Assembly (NCBI RefSeq): GCF_003932895.1
Contig: NZ_RQYW01000001.1
Span: forward strand, 62,001-126,000
Direction of reading: 5' to 3'
DNA: 64,000 bases
Source: Leptotrichia sp. OH3620_COT-345
GTDB taxonomy: Bacteria > Fusobacteriota > Fusobacteriia > Fusobacteriales > Leptotrichiaceae
This document shows positions 55,471 to 63,545 of the stretch, piece by piece. Each line of letters opens with the position of its first letter. The stretch's first letter is position 1. A model generated the notes under the pieces. That model saw only the letters and a program-made list of their open reading frames with translations, was not told where the DNA came from and did no database searches. A program made the position numbers and the translations under genes.

Positions 55471-56414
55471 AATTCCAGCCCCCTTTGCACATTGGTCTGT
55501 TTTATTTTCTTATTTTTAAGCTGTTCTTTAAATATTTTTTTTCTTCTCTTATTCATAACAATCCGGAATATAATTCCTCTTTTGGGAGAAAAAAGAATGC
55601 TTAATATTACTATTATACTTATAACTACTACTATAACGGGACCTGTTGGAAGATCAGACTGAGTCATACTTATAAGAGTTCCTGTCAATCCTGCCAATCC
55701 CCCAAATATCCCTGATAGAATAATCATTATTGATAATTTATCCGTCCATTGTCTTGCCGCCACTCCCGGAGAAATAATCATAGCACTTATCAGTATTACT
55801 CCTGCTGCCTGAATTCCTATTATTACCGTAACTACAAGTAAGACAGAAATAAAAATTTCAATTTTTCTACTTGGAAACCCTAACGTTTTTGCAAAATCAG
55901 GATCAAAAACCACTATTTTAAATTCTTTCCATAATAGAATAATTATAATTAAGAGTATCACTCCTGTATACAACATCAATTTTACATCACGTTCGACAAA
56001 TGTAGAAGCCTGTCCAAAAATAAACTTGTTTAATCCTGATTTATTAGCTCCCGGTAACTTGTTCAAATATGAAAGAAAAACAAGACCCAAACCGAAAAAT
56101 ACAGATAAAATAAAGGCTAATGCACTATCAAATTTTATTTTAGTATTATTCTGAATAATCTGTATAAGCCCGATACAGATCATACCTACTACTAAAGCTC
56201 CTAAAAGAAGAATTTCAGTATTCTTTACTTGAGTGATAATAAAGGCAATACAGACTCCGGGCAATGAAGCATGAGAAACTGCATCTCCTAACAGACTTTG
56301 TTTTCTCAAAACTGCAAAACAACCTAATATACCTGAAACAGAGCCTAAAAGCATACAGCCCATAGCAACCGTTCTGAATGTATGTTCACTTATAAGGAGA
56401 TGTATTATATTCAC
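55467..56414 (-). CDS. Metal ABC transporter permease (TroC-like)
   Basis: ABC-3 family permease of 315 residues with about eight helices and the motif IQAAGVILISAMIISPG. Its partner permease overlaps it by 4 bp, so the two form a heterodimer channel. The start is a GTG with GGAGG seven bases upstream. A basic tail (MNKRRKKIFKEQLKNKKIK) faces the cytoplasm. Confidence 0.9.
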   Translation of the reverse strand: MNIIHLLISEHTFRTVAMGCMLLGSVSGILGCFAVLRKQSLLGDAVSHASLPGVCIAFIITQVKNTEILLLGALVVGMICIGLIQIIQNNTKIKFDSALAFILSVFFGLGLVFLSYLNKLPGANKSGLNKFIFGQASTFVERDVKLMLYTGVILLIIIILLWKEFKIVVFDPDFAKTLGFPSRKIEIFISVLLVVTVIIGIQAAGVILISAMIISPGVAARQWTDKLSIMIILSGIFGGLAGLTGTLISMTQSDLPTGPVIVVVISIIVILSILFSPKRGIIFRIVMNKRRKKIFKEQLKNKKIKQTNVQRGLEL

Positions 56415-56416
56415 AT

Positions 56417-57166
56417 TTAAACCTCCTTTTCGGATAAAAACTTACTTTTATAAGTTTTCTCTATATTTTCAGAAGTAAAGACTTCATCTACATGACCTGA
56501 AGCTATAACGGAAACATTTATGAAAGTTACATAATCAAAGTAGTTTTTTACTGTCTGTAAATCATGATGTACTACTATTACAGTTTTTCCGTCATCTCTT
56601 AATTTTTTAAGTATACTCACTATTGACTTCTCAGTTTTACTGTCAACTCCTTGAAAAGGTTCATCCATAAAATATATATCCGCATCCTGAACTAACGCCC
56701 TTGCCAAAAATACTCTTTGCTGCTGGCCTCCTGATAATTGGCTTATCTGCCTGTTTTTATACTCCTCCATTTCAACTTTCAAAATCGCCTCTTCTGTTTT
56801 TTTTCTATCTATTTTACCTACTCTTTTCAGCCATCCAACTTTACCGTATCTTCCCATTTCCACCACATCAAAAACTGTTGTAGGAAAATCCCAATCGACA
56901 CTTCCTCTTTGAGGTACATAAGCAATTCTATTCCTTACTTTATTATATTTTTCTCCATAAAAGAATATTTCACCTGTTGCAGGTTTTATTAAATCAAGCA
57001 TTGCTTTTATTAAAGTAGATTTTCCCGCTCCGTTAGGTCCGACTATTGCCATTAGCACACCTTTTCTAACTTCCAGTTCAATATCCCATAAAACCGGTTT
57101 TTCTTCATATGCTACTGTCAAATCTTCCACTTTAATAACTGCTTCTTTTAAATTATTTTCAGACAT
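56417..57166 (-). CDS. Metal ABC transporter ATPase (TroB-like)
   Basis: ATP-binding subunit of a cluster-9-type metal importer. From the ATG at 57164-57166 (GGAGG upstream) there are 249 residues. Walker A GPNGAGKST, the signature LSGGQQQR and Walker B DIYFMDEP are all present. An in-frame ATG 14 codons earlier has no ribosome site. It lies between the binding-protein gene and the permeases. Confidence 0.94.
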   Translation of the reverse strand: MSENNLKEAVIKVEDLTVAYEEKPVLWDIELEVRKGVLMAIVGPNGAGKSTLIKAMLDLIKPATGEIFFYGEKYNKVRNRIAYVPQRGSVDWDFPTTVFDVVEMGRYGKVGWLKRVGKIDRKKTEEAILKVEMEEYKNRQISQLSGGQQQRVFLARALVQDADIYFMDEPFQGVDSKTEKSIVSILKKLRDDGKTVIVVHHDLQTVKNYFDYVTFINVSVIASGHVDEVFTSENIEKTYKSKFLSEKEV

Positions 57167-57328
57167 TTTTCCTCCTGTTCCAAACTTATGTAAAAATTGA
57201 GATTTCACGTCATATAAATTTACAACAAAACATTTAAAATTATTTAACTGCTTTGTAAAAACATTGATTTTCTTATTTTAAATTTTTTTTATTATATCTC
57301 ATCAATTTTTTGAATTTAAATTAAAATT

Positions 57329-58285
57329 TTATTTCAAGGCATTTGCTATTGTATCTGCGTTTGCTTTTACAGTTTTGATATATGTCTCAGTTCCATGAGC
57401 TTCATCTCCTAATGAATCTGAATACAACTCTCCTCCTATTTTTACTTCTTTTCCTTTAGATTTTACAGCTTCCTGTAAAGCTTCTATACTTTTCTTAGGT
57501 ACTGAAGATTCAATAAATATTGCTTTTATATTATTTTCAACTATAAAATTTGCTAAATCAGTAATATTTTTGCTTCCTGTTTCAGAATCTGTAGAAACAC
57601 CCTGTATAGCTCTAACTTCCAATCCGAACTGTCTTGCAAAATATCCGAATGCATCATGGGCAGTTACAAGAACCCTACTTTTTTCAGGAATTTCATTTAT
57701 TTTTTCTTTTACATAATTTGCCAATTCAACTAATTCCCCTTTATATTTCTCAAGATTTTCTTTATAATATGTACTATTTGACGGATCATTTTTACTTAAT
57801 TCAGCTTCAACAGCTTCAGCTTGTTTTGCCCATAATTCCGTATCAAACCATACATGAGGGTCAGCAGTATTTTCATCTTCAAGCATAATTTTATTTTTAT
57901 CTAAAGCATCTCCAACATTTAAAACTTTTTTATTCTGGGATGACAATTTTTCAAATATTTCAATCATTTTACCTTCCAAATGTAACCCCCCATATACTAC
58001 AATATCAGCATTTGAAAGCTTATCTATATCTCCTGCACTTGCAGCATATAAATGAGGATCTACTCCTTCTCCCATTAGCCCTGTGACTTCGACTTTATCT
58101 CCTCCTATAGTTTTTATAAGATCTACAAGCATTGTTGTTGTTGTTGTAACCTTTATTTTTTTATCCGTTGTAGCAGCACTCATATTTTCTTTAGCTTCTT
58201 CTTTTTTTCCGCATGAAAATACTGCAAGTACTGTTATTATTGATATAATTAAAAATTTGAAAATATTTTTTATATTTTTATTCAT
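57329..58285 (-). CDS. Metal-binding lipoprotein of a Zn/Mn ABC transporter (TroA-like)
   Basis: Cluster A-I (PF01297, ZinT/TroA) solute-binding protein anchored by a lipobox (VFSC). The 318 residues carry the metal-ligand segments GEGVDPHLYAAS, DPHVWFD, AHDAFGYFARQFGLE and YSDSLGDE near the end. No His-rich loop is seen, so a Mn or Fe role is as likely as Zn. CGGAGG precedes the ATG. It follows the regulator with a 1-bp gap. Confidence 0.93.
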   Translation of the reverse strand: MNKNIKNIFKFLIISIITVLAVFSCGKKEEAKENMSAATTDKKIKVTTTTTMLVDLIKTIGGDKVEVTGLMGEGVDPHLYAASAGDIDKLSNADIVVYGGLHLEGKMIEIFEKLSSQNKKVLNVGDALDKNKIMLEDENTADPHVWFDTELWAKQAEAVEAELSKNDPSNSTYYKENLEKYKGELVELANYVKEKINEIPEKSRVLVTAHDAFGYFARQFGLEVRAIQGVSTDSETGSKNITDLANFIVENNIKAIFIESSVPKKSIEALQEAVKSKGKEVKIGGELYSDSLGDEAHGTETYIKTVKANADTIANALK

Positions 58286-58286
58286 T

Positions 58287-58952
58287 CTACATATCCTCCG
58301 TATCTTTATTTTTTCTATAAACCTCTATCATGCCTGCCGCATTATAAGCCACCACTTTTATACTTTTTTCCTTACTGTTCAAGTATATCGGTCCTTTAAA
58401 AGGATCTTTTCTCTGAACTGTATAAGTTTCTTTAATTCCTATATTCAATTCTTTAAGATAATCATATAGCTCAATATTGTCTTCTACACTTAATATAATT
58501 ACTTCATCATCTTCTTCCGCTTCTGAAAGCTTAATTATATTTTCTTCATCAAATTTTTTAATACCATAGAAAATAGGACTCCCATGTGGACATTCTTTTG
58601 GATAAAAGAGAAATTTTTCAAGTTTTTTAAGAAGTCTTTCACTTGTTACATGTTCCAGAATTTCTGCTTCAGTATGTACTTCATCCTTACTATATCCCAG
58701 TTTTTCAAATAGAAAAACTTCCCATACTCTATGCTTTCTTATAATATTCAAAGCAAATTTGTTACCTTTCTCTGTCAACTTTATATTTTTCCCTGATACT
58801 GTCAAATATGCATCATTTGCCAGTTTTTTTATCATTTCGCTTACTGAAGCCGGAGAAATATTCAGGTATTCTGCAAGATTTTTGTTTGAATATTGTTTTT
58901 TCTTTTTCAGTGTATATATTCCTTTTAAATAGTCCTCTATACTTCTACTCAT
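58287..58952 (-). CDS. DtxR/TroR-family metal-dependent repressor
   Basis: The 221 residues consist of a winged-helix DNA-binding domain (1-65, YLNISPASVSEMIKKLA as recognition region), a metal-binding dimerisation domain (about 66-140, RHRVWEVFLFEKLGY, EAEILEHV and CPHGSPIF) and a C-terminal FeoA/SH3-like domain (about 150-215). The length matches DtxR/TroR rather than the short MntR of bacilli. AAGGAG precedes the ATG. First gene of the operon, probably repressing itself through the palindrome at 58985. Confidence 0.92.
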   Translation of the reverse strand: MSRSIEDYLKGIYTLKKKKQYSNKNLAEYLNISPASVSEMIKKLANDAYLTVSGKNIKLTEKGNKFALNIIRKHRVWEVFLFEKLGYSKDEVHTEAEILEHVTSERLLKKLEKFLFYPKECPHGSPIFYGIKKFDEENIIKLSEAEEDDEVIILSVEDNIELYDYLKELNIGIKETYTVQRKDPFKGPIYLNSKEKSIKVVAYNAAGMIEVYRKNKDTEDM

Positions 58953-58984
58953 TTCATCTCCTTTCTTAGTTTTTCCTAACCATA

Positions 58985-59004
58985 AAATTAGGCTAGCCTA
59001 ATTT
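58985..59004. promoter_or_regulatory. Operator of the DtxR-type repressor
   Basis: AAATTAGGCTAGCCTAATTT is a perfect 20-bp palindrome with the TTAGG-CTAG-CCTAA core of DtxR-type boxes. It lies just downstream of the predicted transcription start, 33-52 bp before the regulator ATG. Confidence 0.8.
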
Positions 59005-59013
59005 ATATTATAT

Positions 59014-59042
59014 AGAATATCACTATATTTTTTTATTGTCAA
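59014..59042 (-). promoter_or_regulatory. Promoter of the metal-uptake operon
   Basis: TTGACA (minus strand, 59037-59042) and TATTCT (59014-59019) with a 17-bp spacer. The expected start at about 59007 puts the palindrome at 58985-59004 over or next to +1. Confidence 0.75.
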
Positions 59043-59221
59043 GAGAAAAATGGAATTTTTAATATTTTTTTCATGAGGACTTGTTATTCCTTCATATTAC
59101 TATTATCAACTATAATTTTTTTAATTCTTAAAAATATCCATTACAGTTTAGAAATCTAAAAACTTATTTTTACTTAAAAAGATTTTTTCCTGATTGACAT
59201 AATGTATTTTTTGGAAAATTT

Positions 59222-59475
59222 TAAAAATCCGATACATAAAACTAAAAGTAAAGTCAAAATCTAACATTCAAATTATAAAGGAAAATATAAAAACAGGCAT
59301 TTAAAAAAATTACTGTTTAAGCAAAGTAAATTTGTGTTTCTTTATGAAGTAAAGTATTTTTGAGGCAAAATAATTTGAGTTGAAAAGTTTTTAAGTACAA
59401 CATTTTTTTGCAAAAATGCTTGTAGAAATTTACTTAGTTTAAAAAAAAATTATGAGGAATAACAATCCCTCATAA
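59222..59475 (+). repeat. Dispersed intergenic repeat, copy D
   Basis: The longest copy. It shows AAAATCCGATACATAAA, CTAACATTCAAATTAT, GAAAATATAAAA, CATTTAAAAAAATTACTG, GCAAAGTAAATTTG, GTATTTTTGAGGC and an ending TATGAGG/CCTCATA hairpin. The blocks occur in the same order in the copies near 24.1 and 37.1 kb. No ORF. Confidence 0.55.
59451..59474 (-). terminator. Terminator of the rnc-DUF1385 transcript
   Basis: TATGAGG (59451-59457) and CCTCATA (59468-59474) enclose a 10-nt loop. On the minus strand a run of T follows (complement of 59441-59449). It lies about 70 bp after the DUF1385 stop. Confidence 0.75.
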
Positions 59476-59542
59476 AAAAACAATTATGTAATTATTTTTT
59501 ATCAATTCTATTTTATAAAAAAAATTGATTTTTTCTTAGTTT

Positions 59543-60457
59543 TTATTCAAAAACTTCAGTAGCATTTGTTACTTCTTTTCCTAAAGCGACATTTAATGCT
59601 ACGATAGCAACTTCAAGTTGACTTTCATCAGGTTCACTTGTAGTAATTTTCTGAAGCCACATTCCGGGTATTGCAACTATTTTTGCAATCCCGTTATCTA
59701 AATGATAGCTTGTCCATCTTTGAAGTTCATATGAAATTCCTGCAACTACAGGAACAAAAAGAACTCTCGTCATCAACTTATAAATAAGAAAAACCAACAT
59801 TCCACTATTTTCTCTTGTTATTCCGAATATGAGATCCACTACTGAAAATACGAGTATACTTATAAACATTACAAGTAACAAAAAACTTGTTCCGCATCTC
59901 GGGTGAAATCTCGTACATGCCTTTGCATTTTTAGGTGTAAGTTCCTTACCTTCTTCATAATTTATTATACTTTTATGTTCTGCTCCGTGATATTCAAATA
60001 CTCTTTTTATATCTTTAAAAAAAGAAATCCCCCATATATATCCTAAAAACAGGATAAGTTTAACGGCAGCTTCAGTAAGATTTGCCAATATTGTCTTTTC
60101 TTTGAACAATAATCCCCCTATATACGAAGGCAAAACCATAAATATAGCGATTCCAAGCAATATTGAAGTTGCTACAGTAAAAGTTACCTGTTTATCTGTC
60201 ATCTGCTCTTCTTCCAATCCTGCCTGATTTGATGCAAATATAAGTTCCTTAGTTCCCACAACCATTGCATCAAACAATGCAAAAACTCCTCTTATAAAAG
60301 GAATTTTAAACCATTTCCCGTTTTTCTCGGTTAATTCAATTTTTTTGTAAACTATACTTCCGTCGTGTTTTCTTACTGCTGTTGCTATAGCTTTAGGACC
60401 TCTCATCATTACTCCTTCAACTACCGCTTGACCTCCGACTGTTATTTTTTCTTCCAT
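59543..60457 (-). CDS. DUF1385 membrane protein (YqhQ-like)
   Basis: The 304 residues open with the family motif GGQAVVEGVMMRGP, followed by membrane helices (about 95-130, 130-150, 190-235) and the HGAEHKSIINYE and CTRFHPRCGTSFLL segments with conserved His and Cys that look like a metal site. The function of the family is unknown; it is widespread in Firmicutes and allied anaerobes. GAAGGG precedes the ATG. It ends the operon that includes disA. Confidence 0.9.
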   Translation of the reverse strand: MEEKITVGGQAVVEGVMMRGPKAIATAVRKHDGSIVYKKIELTEKNGKWFKIPFIRGVFALFDAMVVGTKELIFASNQAGLEEEQMTDKQVTFTVATSILLGIAIFMVLPSYIGGLLFKEKTILANLTEAAVKLILFLGYIWGISFFKDIKRVFEYHGAEHKSIINYEEGKELTPKNAKACTRFHPRCGTSFLLLVMFISILVFSVVDLIFGITRENSGMLVFLIYKLMTRVLFVPVVAGISYELQRWTSYHLDNGIAKIVAIPGMWLQKITTSEPDESQLEVAIVALNVALGKEVTNATEVFE

Positions 60458-60485
60458 TTTATCTTCCCTTCTGTTTTAATATTGA

Positions 60486-61556
60486 TTAATATCTATCAAG
60501 CATCACTTTATTTTTTATTCTTGTAAGTGCTTTATTTATATGTTCAGCTTTTAATTTGCTTATTCCTTTTATTTGAGTCATTTCTTCGACAGTAGCTATT
60601 AAAATAGCCTGTATTTCTTCAAATTCTCCTACTAAAAGTTCTATATCTTTTTTTGTTACTTTATTTATTGTCCCAAGAATTCTGTATCCTCTTGATGTTA
60701 TTATTTCATCAAAACTTATATTTTTTAAGTTGAAACCAAGTATATTTGCTATGTTTTCATCTTCAAGTAATTCTTCTTTATTTAACATTCTGATATTTTC
60801 CACTACTTTTTCGACTTTTTCATCATTTTTTTTGTAATCTTTTATTAAATCATTGAATTCCTCATTTTGATTAAGCATTATTTCCTGATATTGTATTTTA
60901 ACAAGTCTACCTTCTGTCCCAAGTTCTGATATGTATTCCACAAGTTCATCGGACATTCTGAAAAGCAATCCATACATTCTTATCACTTCCACAATATCAT
61001 ATAAAGTCACCATATTGTCAAATTCAGATACCGTGAGATTTATAAGATTTCTACTTATTGCTACTGCATATTTTTCCAATGCCATTATAGCTTGAGAAGA
61101 CTTTACAAGTAAATCACCTATATCGTGTAATGTATATCTAAAATCTCCTTTATATATAGTAATTTTATTTCTTCTTTCTGAGACTGTAATGACCAGATTT
61201 CCTGTTTGTTTAGCTACTCTTTCGGCGGATTGGTGTCTTGTGCCGCTTTCATCGGTCTTTATATTTGAGTTAGGTTGAAGTTGAATATTTGCTCCATATA
61301 TTGTCTTTATATCTTCAGATAATATAATTCCACCGTCCATTTTTGACAATTCATATAATTTCTGGGGAGTGTAAGATGTATTCAGTTTAAATCCTCCTCT
61401 CATTATTCCTGCAAGATCAGCGGAGTCTCCCAGTACTACTATTGCACCTAAAGAAGCCTCCTGTATTCTGTCTATTGCAAGCCTTAACGGTGTTCCCGGT
61501 GCAAGTATTGAAAATACATATTCAAGTATTTTCTTTTTTGTTTCCTTTTTTTTCAT
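60486..61556 (-). CDS. disA: DNA integrity scanning protein DisA (diadenylate cyclase), altered motifs
   Basis: DisA makes c-di-AMP from two ATP and scans DNA for branched structures. The 356 residues have the DAC domain (1-145), a helical linker and a C-terminal HhH DNA-binding domain (about 290-350, MTQIKGISKLKAEHINKAL). The usual DGA and RHR signatures read DGG (74-76) and RHQ (107-109). The fold and length are normal, so activity may be kept, weakened or lost. GGTGAA precedes the ATG; the stop and radA adjoin within 2 bp. Confidence 0.92.
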   Translation of the reverse strand: MKKKETKKKILEYVFSILAPGTPLRLAIDRIQEASLGAIVVLGDSADLAGIMRGGFKLNTSYTPQKLYELSKMDGGIILSEDIKTIYGANIQLQPNSNIKTDESGTRHQSAERVAKQTGNLVITVSERRNKITIYKGDFRYTLHDIGDLLVKSSQAIMALEKYAVAISRNLINLTVSEFDNMVTLYDIVEVIRMYGLLFRMSDELVEYISELGTEGRLVKIQYQEIMLNQNEEFNDLIKDYKKNDEKVEKVVENIRMLNKEELLEDENIANILGFNLKNISFDEIITSRGYRILGTINKVTKKDIELLVGEFEEIQAILIATVEEMTQIKGISKLKAEHINKALTRIKNKVMLDRY

Positions 61557-61558
61557 AT

Positions 61559-62923
61559 TTATTTCACCCTTTCAACCAACTCATTAATATTACTGATATA
61601 ATTCAGTTTAATTTTTGTTTTTTCTTTTTCCATATCCGCTTTATTACTTTTAGGAAGATAAACTCCCGTAAAACCTAATTTTTCAAGTTCATTTATTCTA
61701 TTTTTTATAAATGATACTTTTCTTACTTCACCTCTTAGTCCTAATTCACCTATAGCAGCTATTTTCTGACTTACAGGTATTTTATTTATTGAAGACAGGA
61801 GAGAAAATACTACTGCCAAATCGGAACTTCTGTCTTTGAGTTCTATTCCTCCCGGAATATTAATGTAAATATCTCTGGAATTGACATCAATATTTAAAGC
61901 ACTTGACAATACCGCACTCAAAATTTCTACTCTATTTTTATCATAACCTTCCACCGTTCTCTTGGGCATTCCGAAGTTCGGTATACTCAAAAGTGACTGT
62001 ATTTCAAAAAGAAATACTCTGCTTCCCTCAAATATGGGTGCAATTATACTTCCTATATTTTTTTCTTCTCTATCACTTATAAAAAATTCCGAAGGATTTT
62101 TTACTTCACTTATTCCATTTTCTTTCATATCAAAAATTGATATTTCATTTGTCGAACCGTATCTATTTTTTATAGAACGTATTATTCTATAATAACTGCT
62201 TTCTTCCCCTTCAATCTGAAGTACAGCATCCACCATATGTTCAAGAAGTTTTGGACCTGCAAGCTTCCCATCTTTTGTTATATGACCTACTATATAAAAA
62301 GATATTTCATTTTTTTTAGCAATTTCTATTAGCTTTAATGTCGTTTCTCTAATTTGTGTAACGCTTCCCGGAATTGAATTTACATTTTCAGAATAAAGTG
62401 TCTGTATGGAATCTATTACTACTACTTTCGGTTTATTTTTCAGTATTTCATTTTCTATTTTTTCAATATTTGTATTATTCAAAATATATAAATTTCCACT
62501 GTTTACATTTATTCTTTCAGCTCTCTGTTTTATCTGTCTTGGCGATTCTTCACCTGAAACATAAAATACATTCCCTATTTTTGAATATTCTTCTGATAAC
62601 TGTAGCAAAAATGTAGACTTCCCTATTCCCGGACTTCCGGTTATAAGAACTACTTCGCCTTTTATAAGTCCTCCTCCCAGTACCCTGTCAAATTCTTCAT
62701 ACCGAGTTAGCATTCTAAATTCTTTTTCTATTTCTATTTCAGAAATTTTACTTATGGACACTTCAGCTGACTGAATATTTTTAAATGTCTTTTTTATATC
62801 TATTTCTTCTTCAAATGTCCCCCATGAATCACAATTTGGACATTTTCCAAGCCATTTTTGAGATGTGTAGCCACATTCTGAACATATATATTTAGTTTTT
62901 GTATTTGTTCTGGATATTGCCAT
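61559..62923 (-). CDS. radA: DNA repair protein RadA (Sms)
   Basis: A RecA-like ATPase helicase that drives branch migration in recombination. The 454 residues have a C4 zinc finger (C14, C17, C28, C31), Walker A GSPGIGKST (about 96-104), the RadA-specific KNRYGS motif (about 253) and a C-terminal Lon-protease-like domain (from about 330). GGGGGAAAA precedes the ATG. It is paired with disA as in Bacillus. Confidence 0.97.
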   Translation of the reverse strand: MAISRTNTKTKYICSECGYTSQKWLGKCPNCDSWGTFEEEIDIKKTFKNIQSAEVSISKISEIEIEKEFRMLTRYEEFDRVLGGGLIKGEVVLITGSPGIGKSTFLLQLSEEYSKIGNVFYVSGEESPRQIKQRAERINVNSGNLYILNNTNIEKIENEILKNKPKVVVIDSIQTLYSENVNSIPGSVTQIRETTLKLIEIAKKNEISFYIVGHITKDGKLAGPKLLEHMVDAVLQIEGEESSYYRIIRSIKNRYGSTNEISIFDMKENGISEVKNPSEFFISDREEKNIGSIIAPIFEGSRVFLFEIQSLLSIPNFGMPKRTVEGYDKNRVEILSAVLSSALNIDVNSRDIYINIPGGIELKDRSSDLAVVFSLLSSINKIPVSQKIAAIGELGLRGEVRKVSFIKNRINELEKLGFTGVYLPKSNKADMEKEKTKIKLNYISNINELVERVK

Positions 62924-62973
62924 GATTCAGATTTTCCCCCTTAATTTCTTTTTTGCTCCTAATTTATAATATA

Positions 62974-63513
62974 TTATATTTTATAATCTTTTAAATTTTC
63001 ATTAGATAGAACTTGTAACTCCATTTGTTTTACTTTTTCAATAAGTTTTTTTTCCACATTTTCAGGAACAAAAGTTTTTAAATCTCCATGATTTTGTGCA
63101 ATTTCTTTTACAAGACTGGAACTTAAATATAAATATCTTCTCGGAGCACTTAAAAATATTGTTTCAAATTCACTTTTAGCAAGAGTTTTATTTGTTAAGG
63201 TAAACTGCAGTTCATATTCATAGTCTGAAAGTGCTCTCAATCCTCTTACAAGTATATTAACTTTCTCTTCATATATAAAATCTACGAGCAAGCCGTTAAA
63301 TATTTTTATTTCCGCATCAATTTTTTCTTTTTTAAGAACTTCTTTTATCATTTCAACTTTTTCATCATCTGAAAACCATGCTTTTGTTTTAGAGGAATTT
63401 TTAAAAATTCCTATTATCAATCTGTCAAATAAATTCGATGAACGTTTTATTATATCCACATGTCCATTTGTTATAGGATCAAAGCTTCCGGGATATAGAG
63501 CCGTTTTAGTCAT
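62974..63513 (-). CDS. coaD: Phosphopantetheine adenylyltransferase
   Basis: Catalyses the fourth step of coenzyme A synthesis, making dephospho-CoA from ATP and 4'-phosphopantetheine. The 179 residues have the nucleotidyltransferase motif PGSFDPITNGHVDII (8-22), the conserved RGLRALSDYEYELQ (about 89-102) and the ISSSLVKEIA-type SSSLVKEIAQ. CAGGAG precedes the ATG. It lies 32 bp after rnc. Confidence 0.97.
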   Translation of the reverse strand: MTKTALYPGSFDPITNGHVDIIKRSSNLFDRLIIGIFKNSSKTKAWFSDDEKVEMIKEVLKKEKIDAEIKIFNGLLVDFIYEEKVNILVRGLRALSDYEYELQFTLTNKTLAKSEFETIFLSAPRRYLYLSSSLVKEIAQNHGDLKTFVPENVEKKLIEKVKQMELQVLSNENLKDYKI

Positions 63514-63545
63514 ATTTTATTATAATCTCCTGTTTTTATTATCTG

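Larger units (their letters stand above)
59043..59475. other. Intergenic stretch upstream of the metal operon
   Basis: About 430 bp with no gene. It holds a copy of the dispersed repeat (59222-59475), whose terminal hairpin also ends the rnc-DUF1385 transcript. A TTTTTTCCTGATTGACATAA segment at about 59183 matches a segment near 54205. Confidence 0.45.
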
